Positions 1-7,085 of a stretch of DNA of 17,534 nt are shown piece after piece (positions within the stretch are counted from its first letter, which is position 1; each line of letters starts with the position of its first letter). The stretch spans positions 1 through 17,534 of the forward strand of contig NZ_JYJG01000357.1 of NCBI RefSeq assembly GCF_000955955.1, written 5' to 3'. This DNA comes from Lentzea aerocolonigenes. GTDB taxonomy: Bacteria > Actinomycetota > Actinomycetes > Mycobacteriales > Pseudonocardiaceae. The notes beneath the pieces are model-generated. The model did not search any database, was not told the origin of the DNA, and worked only from the letters and a program-made list of their open reading frames with translations. Made by a program: the position numbers and the translations under genes.

Positions 1-269
1 CAAAGAACACGCGCTCACCGCAGCTCATCTCCGAGGAGAGTCACTTCCGGGGCTGTGTTAGTCTTAGAAGTTTTGGCGCCGCGCTCCGTTCCGGTGTTTC
101 CCGGCCCGTTCCGCGCTGGCAGAGAGAAATTTACACGGGCGCCCACTGAGATCCAAATCGGGGGTCCCGTACGGCGTAACCGCAGGTCAGACGCCACACG
201 AGTGGCCGCAAACAGCCAAGATCGACGCACAGTGTGACCGGGGCCACGTCGACAATCTTGCATCCACTC
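1..269. other. Non-coding left edge, no gene recognised
   Basis: This stretch lies downstream of the sensor kinase stop codon and runs to the left edge of the window. Short open frames exist on both strands, but none has a convincing ribosome binding site or a recognisable protein. Part of it (about 55-140) is less GC-rich than the genes around it, as expected of a spacer or promoter. I see no tRNA fold, no T-run terminator and no adapter sequence at this end. Confidence 0.5.
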
Positions 270-1397
270 TCAGCGGGGCGCCACAGGCAGGTGCACGGTG
301 ACCGACAGACCACCCGTCGGCACGGCCACTGCCTGCGCAAACCCGCCATGCGCGGCCACCGCGGCCCGCACGATCGAGAGCCCCAAACCCGAACCGGACT
401 GGCTCGTGCGGTCCTTGACCCCGCGGCGGAACGGCTCGAACAGCTCCTCGACGCGGTCCGGCGGGATCAACGCACCGGACGACGACACTCGCAGCACAGA
501 CCACTGCGGTCCCGTCTCCACCACGGTCTCGATCCACCCGCCGACGTGGTTGTGGCGGACGGCGTTCTCCAGCAGGTTCCCCGCGATGCGCTCCAGCAGC
601 GCGGGATCCCCGACCGCGAGCGCCGGCACGCACCGGAACACCGTGCGCAGGTTCCGTGCTTCGGCCTCCGCGCGCACGGCCTTCCACGCGGACTCGACAA
701 CCGCAGAGAGATCGACCGGCTCACGCACCGCGAGCCCAATACCGTCCGTGCGCGCGAGCAACAGCAGTGCGGACACCAACTGCTCCGCACGCTCCCCCGC
801 CGCCCTGACCACTCCGGCCATGCGCCGCAGCTCTTCGACGTCAGCGTCCGGATCGGACAGAGTCACGTCCAGCTCCGTGCGCACCACAGAGAGAGGGGTG
901 CGCAGTTCGTGCGATGCGTTCGCCACGAACCGCCGTTGCGAATCGAAGGCGGCTTCCAGTCGGTCGAGCATCGCGTCGAACGTGTCCGCGAGCTCCGCGA
1001 CCTCGTCCCGCGGCCCTTCCAGCCGCAACCGCGACCCGAGCGACTCCGCCGACAACCGCCGCGCCGCCCCCGTCACGTCGTGGAGAGGTCTCAGCACACG
1101 GCCCGTGAACGTCCACGCCAGCACGGCGGCAGCCACCACCATGCACGCGAACGCGATGAGGCCGGCTTGCAGCAGGTCCTTACGAGCCGCCGCCGTCAAT
1201 GCGTTCGTCAACACCGTCACGTCGACGTTGACCCCGTCGACCGTGACCTGGCTGCCCGACGGGAACGACGGCGACGAGTCGAAGACCCGCCCGACCAGCG
1301 TCCACCCGAGGAAGAGCAGCACAGCACTCACCACCGCGACCAGCGCGGTGGTGAGGAGCGTGATCCGGAGACGGAGCCCCGGCCCGCGCCTGCGCAC
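270..1397 (-). CDS. Two-component sensor histidine kinase (HAMP, HisKA, HATPase_c)
   Basis: Membrane sensor kinase that would phosphorylate the response regulator encoded just upstream. In the 375-residue form there is a first membrane segment at about 12-32, a short outside loop of about 43 residues, a second membrane segment at about 76-97, then a HAMP linker. The HisKA motif FVANASHELRTPL carries the phosphoacceptor His163. The ATPase domain has an N-box (NLLENAVRHN, 274-283), an F-box (LFEPF, 319-323) and a G2 box (GSGLGL, 335-340). The G1 box is unusual: it reads SSSGALIP with no Asp. I chose GTG 1397, which has AGGGA 8 bases upstream and leaves 19 bases after the regulator stop. An upstream ATG at 1496 would give 408 residues but overlaps the regulator by 80 bases. 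The very short outside loop suggests sensing in or near the membrane. The signal is unknown. Confidence 0.9.
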   Translation of the reverse strand: MRRRGPGLRLRITLLTTALVAVVSAVLLFLGWTLVGRVFDSSPSFPSGSQVTVDGVNVDVTVLTNALTAAARKDLLQAGLIAFACMVVAAAVLAWTFTGRVLRPLHDVTGAARRLSAESLGSRLRLEGPRDEVAELADTFDAMLDRLEAAFDSQRRFVANASHELRTPLSVVRTELDVTLSDPDADVEELRRMAGVVRAAGERAEQLVSALLLLARTDGIGLAVREPVDLSAVVESAWKAVRAEAEARNLRTVFRCVPALAVGDPALLERIAGNLLENAVRHNHVGGWIETVVETGPQWSVLRVSSSGALIPPDRVEELFEPFRRGVKDRTSQSGSGLGLSIVRAAVAAHGGFAQAVAVPTGGLSVTVHLPVAPR

Positions 1398-1416
1398 GAT
1401 GTCAGTCCCTAGAAAA

Positions 1417-2100
1417 TCAGGCCTCAGCTGGTCCGATCGAAGCACTCGGCACCCGGTACCCCGAGCCCACGACGGTGTCGATGATGCCCGGCTCACCCAG
1501 CTTCTTGCGCAACGTCATCACCGTGACGCGGACGGTCGTGGTGAACGGGTCGGCGTTCTCGTCCCACACCCGCTCGAGCAGCTCCTCGCTGCTCACCACC
1601 GACCCCTTGGCCGCGAGCAGCACCTCGAGCACACCGAACTCCTTGCGGGTCAGCTCGATCGGCTGCCCGCCCCGCGACACCGTGCGCCGCGCAGGGTCCA
1701 ACTCGACGTCACGCGCAGACAGCACCGGCGGTGTCGCGGGGGTCGCACGCCGCGCCAACGCCCGTACGCGCGCGACCAGCTCGGGAAACGCGAACGGCTT
1801 CGCGAGGTAGTCGTCCGCGCCGAGCGACAACCCGGACACGCGGTCCTCGATGGATCCGCTGGCCGTCAGCATCATGACCCTGGTGAGCGCGCCGGAGCTG
1901 AGGATCTCCTTGCACAGCTCGTCACCGGACATCCCCGGCAGGTCGCGGTCGAGCACAACCACGTCGTACCGCGTCACGGTCGACTTCTCGTGCCCGGTCT
2001 CGCCGTCGTAGGCGACGTCCACGGCCATACCTTCGCGCCTCAGGCCGCGGGCGATCGCGTCGGCCAGAGGCACCTCGTCCTCGACTACCAGAATCCGCAC
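1417..2100 (-). CDS. OmpR/PhoB-family response regulator
   Basis: DNA-binding partner of the adjacent kinase, 227 residues, the normal length for the family. The receiver domain (about 1-115) has the acidic pair E7/D8, phosphoacceptor Asp51 in VVLDRDLPGM, Thr79 in LTAS and Lys101 in AKPF, so all catalytic positions are present. The C-terminal winged helix (about 130-220) contains the typical ELTRKEFGVLEVLL segment and ends in the wing signature VVGSGYRV. The start is GTG at 2100 with only a weak ribosome binding site (GGTGGC). It is followed by the kinase after 19 bases, so the two are surely co-transcribed. The marR gene ends 46 bases upstream on the same strand. An inverted repeat with direct repeats in that gap could be an autoregulatory site. 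The regulon cannot be told from the sequence. Confidence 0.94.
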   Translation of the reverse strand: MRILVVEDEVPLADAIARGLRREGMAVDVAYDGETGHEKSTVTRYDVVVLDRDLPGMSGDELCKEILSSGALTRVMMLTASGSIEDRVSGLSLGADDYLAKPFAFPELVARVRALARRATPATPPVLSARDVELDPARRTVSRGGQPIELTRKEFGVLEVLLAAKGSVVSSEELLERVWDENADPFTTTVRVTVMTLRKKLGEPGIIDTVVGSGYRVPSASIGPAEA

Positions 2101-2106
2101 GCCACC

Positions 2107-2147
2107 AAGGTGCCATATCGACCTGAGAAGGCGCTTAACGGCACCTT
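2107..2147. promoter_or_regulatory. Inverted and direct repeats upstream of the response regulator
   Basis: The arms AAGGTGCC (2107-2114) and GGCACCTT (2140-2147) form a perfect 8-bp inverted repeat separated by 25 bases. They fill the 46-base gap between the marR stop and the regulator GTG. Inside, the 7-mers AAGGTGC (2107) and AAGGCGC (2128) are direct repeats 21 bp apart, about two helical turns, the geometry that OmpR-family dimers often use. There is no T-run, so a simple terminator is unlikely. An autoregulatory operator is an inference. Confidence 0.4.
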
Positions 2148-2590
2148 CACGCGCGCTGTTGGTGATGGGCGAGCAACTGGGTGAGCAACCGCGTCAGCAT
2201 TCGCCGCTCCTCGTCGGGCAACGGACCGAGCAACTCGCCCTGCACGCCGTCGAGCGCCCGGTCCATGAGGCGCAAGTGCCGCGCCCCGGCCTCGGTGAGC
2301 GTCACCGTGTTGCGCCTTCGGTCCTGCGAATCCTGTTCCCGCAGCACGAAACCCTGCTCGGCGAGCTCGTTGACCGCAGCCACGACATCGCTGCGGTCCA
2401 TGTTCGAACGACGGCCGAGCTCGGCCTGGCTGACCACGCCGAACTCGTCCAGCACAGCCAGCACTCGGTAGTGGTAGCCCCGCGCGCCCACCTCGGCGAA
2501 GCCCTCGGAAGCCAGCCGGTGCGCGTGCACCGCCAGCTGGGTCAGCAGCCAGCTCGGCTTCCCGGCCAGGCGCGCGGGGATCTCCTCCAT
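2147..2590 (-). CDS. MarR-family transcriptional regulator
   Basis: A 147-residue winged-helix repressor-type protein, typical MarR length. The DNA-binding part runs from about residue 54 to 102: SQAELGRRSNMDRSDVVAAV is the helix-turn-helix, and the wing carries the family's D-x-R-R-x motif (SQDRRRNTVTLTEAG). The flanking N- and C-terminal helices would make the dimer interface. I chose ATG 2590 because AGGA lies 8 bases upstream of it. ATG 2599 is in frame but has no room for a ribosome binding site, and longer versions would start inside the palindrome. It is divergent from a SnoaL-like gene, with an 18-bp perfect palindrome between them, so repression of both genes and relief by a small molecule is the likely scheme. 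The ligand is unknown. It might also be co-transcribed with the two-component genes downstream. Confidence 0.92.
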   Translation of the reverse strand: MEEIPARLAGKPSWLLTQLAVHAHRLASEGFAEVGARGYHYRVLAVLDEFGVVSQAELGRRSNMDRSDVVAAVNELAEQGFVLREQDSQDRRRNTVTLTEAGARHLRLMDRALDGVQGELLGPLPDEERRMLTRLLTQLLAHHQQRA

Positions 2591-2615
2591 GGGTCTCATC
2601 CTAGGTACAGTTGGC

Positions 2616-2633
2616 CACGCCAACGTTGGCGTG
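2616..2633. promoter_or_regulatory. Palindromic operator candidate between marR and the SnoaL-like gene
   Basis: CACGCCAACGTTGGCGTG is a perfect 18-bp palindrome centred between 2624 and 2625. It lies 26 bases before the marR ATG and 21 bases before the SnoaL-like GTG. It is flanked by CAGTTG at 2608 and CAACTG at 2640, which extend the dyad imperfectly. Size and position fit a MarR dimer site that blocks both divergent promoters. The binding protein is inferred from position. Confidence 0.65.
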
Positions 2634-2653
2634 ACCAATCAACTGGGGGTTCC

Positions 2654-3043
2654 GTGCACGACCGCATCGAGATCACCGATCTGTTCAGCCGCCTCAACCA
2701 CCTGCTCGACGACAAGCGGTGGGACGACGCGGACACGGTCTTCACCAGCGACATCGCGGTGTACTCGCCCCGCAACGGCGAGATCCGCGGCCGTGACGAA
2801 CTCGCCGCGTTCATGCGCGAGGCCGAGGTCACCGACGAGCACACCCAGCACGTGACCACCGACGTCGTCGTCGACGTGGACGGCGACCAGGCCACCGCCT
2901 CGGCGAACTCGGTCGTCCACTTCTTCCGCGACGGCGAGGCACCTCACCGAACCAGCGGCCTGCGACTCACCTGCACCGCCACCAGGACACCGGACGGCTG
3001 GCGGCTCAACGAGTCGCGGACCAGGCTCCTCTGGATGCGCTGA
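2654..3043 (+). CDS. SnoaL/NTF2-fold (nuclear transport factor 2-like) protein
   Basis: A 129-residue cytoplasmic protein with the cone-shaped alpha+beta fold of SnoaL-like proteins. The N-terminal helix pattern (IEITDLFSRLNHLLDDKRWDDADTVF) is followed by a strand (DIAVYSP), a GRDELAAFMRE segment and C-terminal strands ending in WRLNESRTRLLWMR. Family members include polyketide cyclases, small isomerases and many uncharacterised ligand-binding proteins. No catalytic residue can be assigned here with confidence. The start is GTG at 2654, preceded by GGGGG 4 bases away. A longer in-frame ATG at 2159 would run antisense through marR and is not credible. Divergent placement from marR suggests the protein is part of the response to the MarR ligand, for example its binding or modification. 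Its stop TGA directly abuts the stop of the convergent SPFH gene. Confidence 0.85.
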   Translation: MHDRIEITDLFSRLNHLLDDKRWDDADTVFTSDIAVYSPRNGEIRGRDELAAFMREAEVTDEHTQHVTTDVVVDVDGDQATASANSVVHFFRDGEAPHRTSGLRLTCTATRTPDGWRLNESRTRLLWMR

Positions 3044-3688
3044 TCAGGACTTGCGCGCCGGACGGTCCACCACGACGGTCGACGCGGCCTGCAGCGCGCG
3101 GAGCTCCAGCAAAGCCGGGTGCTCCTCCGCCAGCCGGGCCGCGTTCAGCAACGACCGCAGCGCGGCCGTCTCGCCGCGCGCCCGCTCCAGAGCAGCACGT
3201 CCCTCCGCCGCCGCCACCAGCTCGGCCAGCGCGGCACGGCGCAGCTCACCCGGCATGACGACATCGCGAACGGCCACATCGGACACCACGACACCCAGCT
3301 CGTCCGCGCGTGCGGACACCGCGGCCAGCACCTCGGCGGCAACGGCCTCGCGCTCGGGGTCGACGGCGGAGTGCGCGCGCGTGACCACGGCGCTGCGAAG
3401 TGCGAGCTGTACGGCTGTGTAGAGCTCGTCCTCAGGTCGAGCAGACGCCACTACGAACGTCGTCGCCGACGCCACGGACCAACGGACGACAACGGTCACG
3501 CGGACCAGCACGCCGTCAGAGGTCGGCACGTCCTGTGCGGCCGGCGTGAGAGAGCGCGGACGAATGTCGACGCGGTGCAGCACGACGTGTCGCGGGAACT
3601 TGTGCTGACCGGGCTCGACCTCGCCCACCAGCACGCCGTGGTCGAACCGGACAGCCCGCTCCCACGGGAACAACGTGTGCTTCATCAT
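3044..3688 (-). CDS. SPFH (stomatin/prohibitin-like) protein without a membrane anchor
   Basis: A 214-residue slipin-type protein. The SPFH/Band 7 core covers about residues 8-160: an opening ERAVRFDHGVLVGEVEPGQHKF, a middle VPTSDGVLVRVTVVVRWSV and ELGVVVSDVAVRDVVMPGEL. This is followed by an Ala/Glu-rich coiled-coil helix (about 160-190) and the segment LLELRALQAAS, which recalls the slipin C-terminus. Slipins normally begin with a hydrophobic membrane hairpin. This protein starts directly with MMKHTLFPWERAVRF and has none, so it is either soluble or recruited by partners. I chose ATG 3688, which has GAGG 5 bases upstream. A 255-residue form from 3811 has a low-complexity Arg/Pro-rich extension and no support. 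It lies 239 bases downstream of dxs on the same strand. A second SPFH protein, the flotillin, is also present in this window. Confidence 0.8.
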   Translation of the reverse strand: MMKHTLFPWERAVRFDHGVLVGEVEPGQHKFPRHVVLHRVDIRPRSLTPAAQDVPTSDGVLVRVTVVVRWSVASATTFVVASARPEDELYTAVQLALRSAVVTRAHSAVDPEREAVAAEVLAAVSARADELGVVVSDVAVRDVVMPGELRRAALAELVAAAEGRAALERARGETAALRSLLNAARLAEEHPALLELRALQAASTVVVDRPARKS

Positions 3689-3722
3689 CTCCACCTCAAA
3701 AGATCCACTATGGCCAGGCAGA

Positions 3723-3808
3723 CCACGACCCCGGCCGGCGGGACGCCGAGCGGAAGTCCGGAAAGGACCTTCAAGGCTCGTCGTCCCCGTGTGCGACCGG
3801 GGTCGTGG
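3723..3808. promoter_or_regulatory. 12-bp inverted repeat enclosing a hairpin, between dxs and the SPFH gene
   Basis: CCACGACCCCGG (3723-3734) and CCGGGGTCGTGG (3797-3808) are perfect 12-bp complementary arms. The 62-base interior holds a smaller imperfect hairpin (AAGTCC-GGAAA-GGACCTT). The element sits in the 239-base gap between the dxs stop and the SPFH start, with its near arm 34 bases before the SPFH ATG. The long loop and absence of a T-run argue against an ordinary terminator. A structured 5' leader or transcript-end barrier is possible. The rest of the gap (3809-3927) shows no gene or motif I can support. Confidence 0.4.
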
Positions 3809-3927
3809 CAATTCAGGTGTGAACCCGGAGTGCCTTTACAGCGACCATGCGTCAGCCAGAACGCGGGACCCGAGCGAGGGAGACCTGCTGGGCCGCAAGA
3901 ACGGACGCGAGGTGGAGCGTAGCCGAC

Positions 3928-5841
3928 CTACTTGTCCGCGGGCTCGTCGATTTCGACCGGCAGGCACTCCAGCCGCGAGGCCCACTCGGTGACGCGACGC
4001 GCGACGTCCTGCGCGGTGATGCCGAGCAGTGACAGCACCTCGCCACGCGAGCCGTGGTCGTGGAACTGTTGGGGCAGAGCGATGTCGCGGAACGGCACGT
4101 CGATGTCGGCATCGCGCAGCGCGGCCGCGAAGGACGAGCCGAAGCCACCGTGCCGGCCACCGTCCTCGACGGTCACGACGAGCTTGTGCGACGCGGCCAT
4201 CGACACGAGGTCCTGAGACATCGGGTAGATCCACCGCGGGTCGACGACCGTCACACCGATGCCCTGGTCCTCCAGCCGGCTGGCGGCCTCGAGAGCGAGC
4301 TCGCCCAATGCGCCAACGGAAACCAGCAGCACGTCGTTGCCAGAACGGCGAAGAACGTCAACGGAACCCACGCGCTCGAGAGCAGGCAGGTCCGCACCCA
4401 CAGCGGCCTTCGGGTAGCGGATCACCGAAGGCGCGTCCGAGATCGCCACGGCCTCGCGCAGCTCCTCGGCCAGAGTCGAAGCGTCACGCGGCGCGGCGAC
4501 GTGGATGCCGGGGACGACACCGCAGATCGACATGTCCCACATGCCGTGGTGCGACGCGCCGTCCGGGCCGGTGACGCCCGAGCGGTCCAGCACGACCGTG
4601 ACGCCCTGCTTGTGCAGTGCGACGTCCATCAGCAGCTGGTCGAACGCACGGTTCAGGAACGTCGCGTAGACGGCGACGACCGGGTGCAGGCCGCCGATGG
4701 CGAGACCGGCGGCGGAGGTGAACGCGTGCTGCTCGGCGATGCCGACGTCGTAGAAGCGGTCCGGGAACGCCTTCGCGAACGCGTCCAGGCCGGTGGGTCC
4801 CTGCATCGCGGCGGTGATCGCCACGAGGTCGGAGCGCTCGCGGCCGATCTCCACCAGGGAGTCGGAGAACACGTGCGTCCAGGTCCGGCCGGCGGGCTTC
4901 ACGTCCTCGCCGGTGATCGGGTCGATGACACCGGTGGCGTGCATCTGGTCGGCCTCGTGGTTCTCGGCCGGCGCGAACCCCATGCCCTTGCGCGTGACCG
5001 CGTGCACGATCACCGGGCCGCCGAACGACTTCGCGCGCTGCAGAGCGGACTCCAGCGTCGCCTGGTCGTGGCCGTCGACCGGGCCGATGTACTTGAGGCC
5101 CAGGTCCTCGAACATCGCCTGCGGCGCCAGCGCGTCCTTGATGCCGCGCTTGGCGGCGTGCAGCGCGGCGTACAACGGCTTGCCGAAGAACGGCGTGTGC
5201 TGCAGTGCGCTCTTGCCCTTCTCCAGCACGCGCTCGTAGCCGGGACGCAGACGCAGCGAGGACAGGTGATCGGCCAGACCACCGATCGTCGGCGAGTACG
5301 AGCGGCCGTTGTCGTTGACCACGATCACGACCGGACGGGTCTTGTCCGCCGCGATGTTGTTCAACGCCTCCCAGCACATGCCGCCGGTCAGCGCGCCGTC
5401 GCCCACCACCGCGATCACGTGGCCGGGCGTGCCGTTGATCTGCTTCGCCTTCGCCAGGCCGTCGGCGTACGACAGCGCCGTCGAGGCGTGCGAGCTCTCC
5501 TGCACGTCGTGCTCGGACTCCGACCGCGACGGGTAGCCCGACAGGCCGCCCTGCTGGCGCAGCCGGTCGAAGCCGTCGCGGCGGCCCGTGACGATCTTGT
5601 GCACGTACGACTGGTGCCCGGTGTCGAAGACGATCGGGTCCCGCGGCGAGTCGAAGACCCGGTGCAGCGCCACGGTCAGTTCGACGACTCCCAGGTTGGG
5701 TCCCAGGTGGCCGCCCGTCTTGGACACCTTGTCGACCAGGAAACGACGGATCTCGCCGCACAGCTGCTTCAGCTGCGCCTCGTCCATCCGTTTCAGATCA
5801 GCCGGTCCGTGCACGGACTCCAGCAGGGTCACCACGCCCAC
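3928..5841 (-). CDS. dxs: 1-deoxy-D-xylulose-5-phosphate synthase
   Basis: Thiamine-diphosphate enzyme that condenses pyruvate and glyceraldehyde 3-phosphate with loss of CO2. This is the entry step of the MEP isoprenoid pathway and also feeds thiamine and pyridoxal synthesis. The 637 residues are full length. Visible landmarks are GHQSYVHK (75-82), the ThDP/Mg motif GDGALTGG through NN (147-162), the catalytic glutamate Glu370 in [10 protein letters not shown] (the same number as in the E. coli enzyme), and [18 protein letters not shown] in the pyrimidine domain, followed by a transketolase C-terminal domain. Translation starts at GTG 5841 with AGGAG 4 bases upstream. An alternative GTG at 5835 would also be served. 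The gene lies 53 bases downstream of the RNA methyltransferase and is probably transcribed with it. The spacer can form alternative hairpins. Housekeeping, cytoplasmic. Confidence 0.97.
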   Translation of the reverse strand: MGVVTLLESVHGPADLKRMDEAQLKQLCGEIRRFLVDKVSKTGGHLGPNLGVVELTVALHRVFDSPRDPIVFDTGHQSYVHKIVTGRRDGFDRLRQQGGLSGYPSRSESEHDVQESSHASTALSYADGLAKAKQINGTPGHVIAVVGDGALTGGMCWEALNNIAADKTRPVVIVVNDNGRSYSPTIGGLADHLSSLRLRPGYERVLEKGKSALQHTPFFGKPLYAALHAAKRGIKDALAPQAMFEDLGLKYIGPVDGHDQATLESALQRAKSFGGPVIVHAVTRKGMGFAPAENHEADQMHATGVIDPITGEDVKPAGRTWTHVFSDSLVEIGRERSDLVAITAAMQGPTGLDAFAKAFPDRFYDVGIAEQHAFTSAAGLAIGGLHPVVAVYATFLNRAFDQLLMDVALHKQGVTVVLDRSGVTGPDGASHHGMWDMSICGVVPGIHVAAPRDASTLAEELREAVAISDAPSVIRYPKAAVGADLPALERVGSVDVLRRSGNDVLLVSVGALGELALEAASRLEDQGIGVTVVDPRWIYPMSQDLVSMAASHKLVVTVEDGGRHGGFGSSFAAALRDADIDVPFRDIALPQQFHDHGSRGEVLSLLGITAQDVARRVTEWASRLECLPVEIDEPADK

Positions 5842-5861
5842 CTCACTCCTGAAGACTTCGG

Positions 5862-5908
5862 CTCAGTCTACGGAGGCTCGACTGAGACGCTTTGTCACCT
5901 CGTCTCAG
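5862..5908 (-). promoter_or_regulatory. Mutually exclusive hairpins in the dxs leader
   Basis: Read on the minus strand, segment A CTGAGACG (5908-5901) pairs perfectly with B CGTCTCAG (5889-5882), an 8-bp stem with an 11-base loop that contains the methyltransferase stop codon. Part of B, extended as CTCAGTC (5886-5880), pairs perfectly with C GACTGAG (5868-5862), a 7-bp stem with an 11-base loop. A:B and B:C cannot form together. C ends 20 bases before the dxs GTG. No T-run follows either stem, so control of ribosome access or mRNA processing is more likely than intrinsic termination. The function is inferred. Confidence 0.4.
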
Positions 5909-7085
5909 GTACGAGCAGCGCGATGCACTCCATGTGGTGAGTCATCGGGAACGCGTCGAACGCCCGCAGTTCTTCGAGCCGGTACCCCTGAACTGTGAAT
6001 TCAGCCAGGTCGCGGGCGAGTGCGGCAGGGTCGCAGGCCACGTAGACCACCCGCTCGGGACGCCGTCGTGCGACTTCAGCCACAACGACCTTCCCCGCGC
6101 CCTTCCGAGGCGGGTCGAGCACCACGACATGAGGGTCCTCAACGGGCAGTCTGCGCGTGACGGCGCGCTCCACCTTGTCCGCCACCCACTCCACCTGCGA
6201 CATGCGGCGGAGGTTCCGCCTGCCGTCCTCCACCGCACCCGGGAACGACTCCACGACCAGCACGGACCCGGTCTCGCCGACCTGTCGTCCGAGCACCGAC
6301 GCGAAGAGTCCCGCGCCGCCGTAGAGGTCCCACGCGCGTTGCCCCGGCTCAGCAGCGGCCCACTCCCCCACGACGGACGCGAACGTGTCCGCGGCGGCCG
6401 GGTGGACCTGCCAGAAACCGTCCGCGGAAACTCGCCACTTTCGTTGGGCGGCGGTCTCCACGGCCGTACCGGTTCCGGCGCGTCGTGCGGTGTGTCGGCC
6501 ACGCACCTCACCCACATGACGGTTGCCGTCACCGTCCTGGACGATGGTGAGCTCCTGTGCCCGCCACTTTCGGTCAGCCACCGCCTCGACCATGCCCGGC
6601 CGGGCGATCACACAGTGGTCGATCGGGATCACATCGTGGGAACGAGTGCCGCGGAAACCGGGCCGTCCGTCCCTGTCGACGGCCATCCGGATCCGGGTCC
6701 GCCATTCCAGCGGGCCTCCCGGCAGCGCCTCCACGACGACATCGCGTTCGATCTTGGCGAGGCGGCTCAGCTGCTCGCGGACGACCTGGGCCTTCAGCTC
6801 CCGTTGCGCGTCCCACGACACGTGCTGGAAGTCGCAGCCACCGCACATCCCCGGCCCGCTGAACGGACACGGCGGTTCTACCCGATCCGGTGACGCCGTG
6901 AGGATCTCCACGGCGTCCGCACGGCAGAACGACCCGCCGTTGTCCTCATAAACCGAGGCGATGACACGCTCACCGGGCAACGCGTGGCGCACGAACAGAA
7001 CGCGTCCCTCGTGCCGTGCAACGAAGTGGCCGCCGTGCGCGACGGGACCGACCTCTACCTCAAACTTCGAACCAACCCAGCTCAT
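5895..7085 (-). CDS. TrmA/RumA-family 23S rRNA (uracil-C5) methyltransferase with TRAM domain and [4Fe-4S] site
   Basis: SAM-dependent RNA methyltransferase of 396 residues, counterpart (by context and sequence, from memory) of M. tuberculosis Rv2689c. An N-terminal TRAM RNA-binding domain (about 1-60) is followed by the iron-sulphur cysteines Cys73, Cys81, Cys84 and Cys158, with CGGCDFQH in the middle. The SAM motif is DLYGGAGLF. DPPRKGAG is the motif IV region. Cys351 in VACDPAALARD is the catalytic nucleophile, and Glu386 in HHMECIALL is the general base 35 residues later, the same spacing as in RumA. All catalytic parts are present. The target is probably a uridine in rRNA, but tRNA cannot be excluded. 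Its ATG (7085) overlaps the stop of the upstream permease gene as ATGA, so translation is coupled. dxs follows after 53 bases. Confidence 0.92.
   Translation of the reverse strand: MSWVGSKFEVEVGPVAHGGHFVARHEGRVLFVRHALPGERVIASVYEDNGGSFCRADAVEILTASPDRVEPPCPFSGPGMCGGCDFQHVSWDAQRELKAQVVREQLSRLAKIERDVVVEALPGGPLEWRTRIRMAVDRDGRPGFRGTRSHDVIPIDHCVIARPGMVEAVADRKWRAQELTIVQDGDGNRHVGEVRGRHTARRAGTGTAVETAAQRKWRVSADGFWQVHPAAADTFASVVGEWAAAEPGQRAWDLYGGAGLFASVLGRQVGETGSVLVVESFPGAVEDGRRNLRRMSQVEWVADKVERAVTRRLPVEDPHVVVLDPPRKGAGKVVVAEVARRRPERVVYVACDPAALARDLAEFTVQGYRLEELRAFDAFPMTHHMECIALLVPETR

Noticed and set aside
50..240. tRNA or small RNA gene at the left edge
   Set aside because: No T-loop GTTCRANNC, no cloverleaf and no CCA end could be found on either strand.
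298..2184. Long plus-strand open frame opposite the two-component genes
   Set aside because: Ser/Thr/Arg-rich shadow frame. Kinase and regulator on the minus strand carry all expected motifs.
3689..3811. 41-residue N-terminal extension of the SPFH protein
   Set aside because: Arg/Gly/Pro-rich, overlaps the inverted repeat, and ATG 3688 has a good ribosome binding site.
5842..5894. TPP riboswitch before dxs, a ThDP enzyme
   Set aside because: The spacer is only 53 bases and shows no THI-box-like conserved core. The simple competing stems do not match that fold.
4054..5940. Long open frame (about 628 codons) on the plus strand opposite dxs
   Set aside because: High-GC shadow frame of dxs. 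Composition is Arg/His/Val/Asp-rich without domains, and the opposite strand is an unmistakable full-length enzyme.
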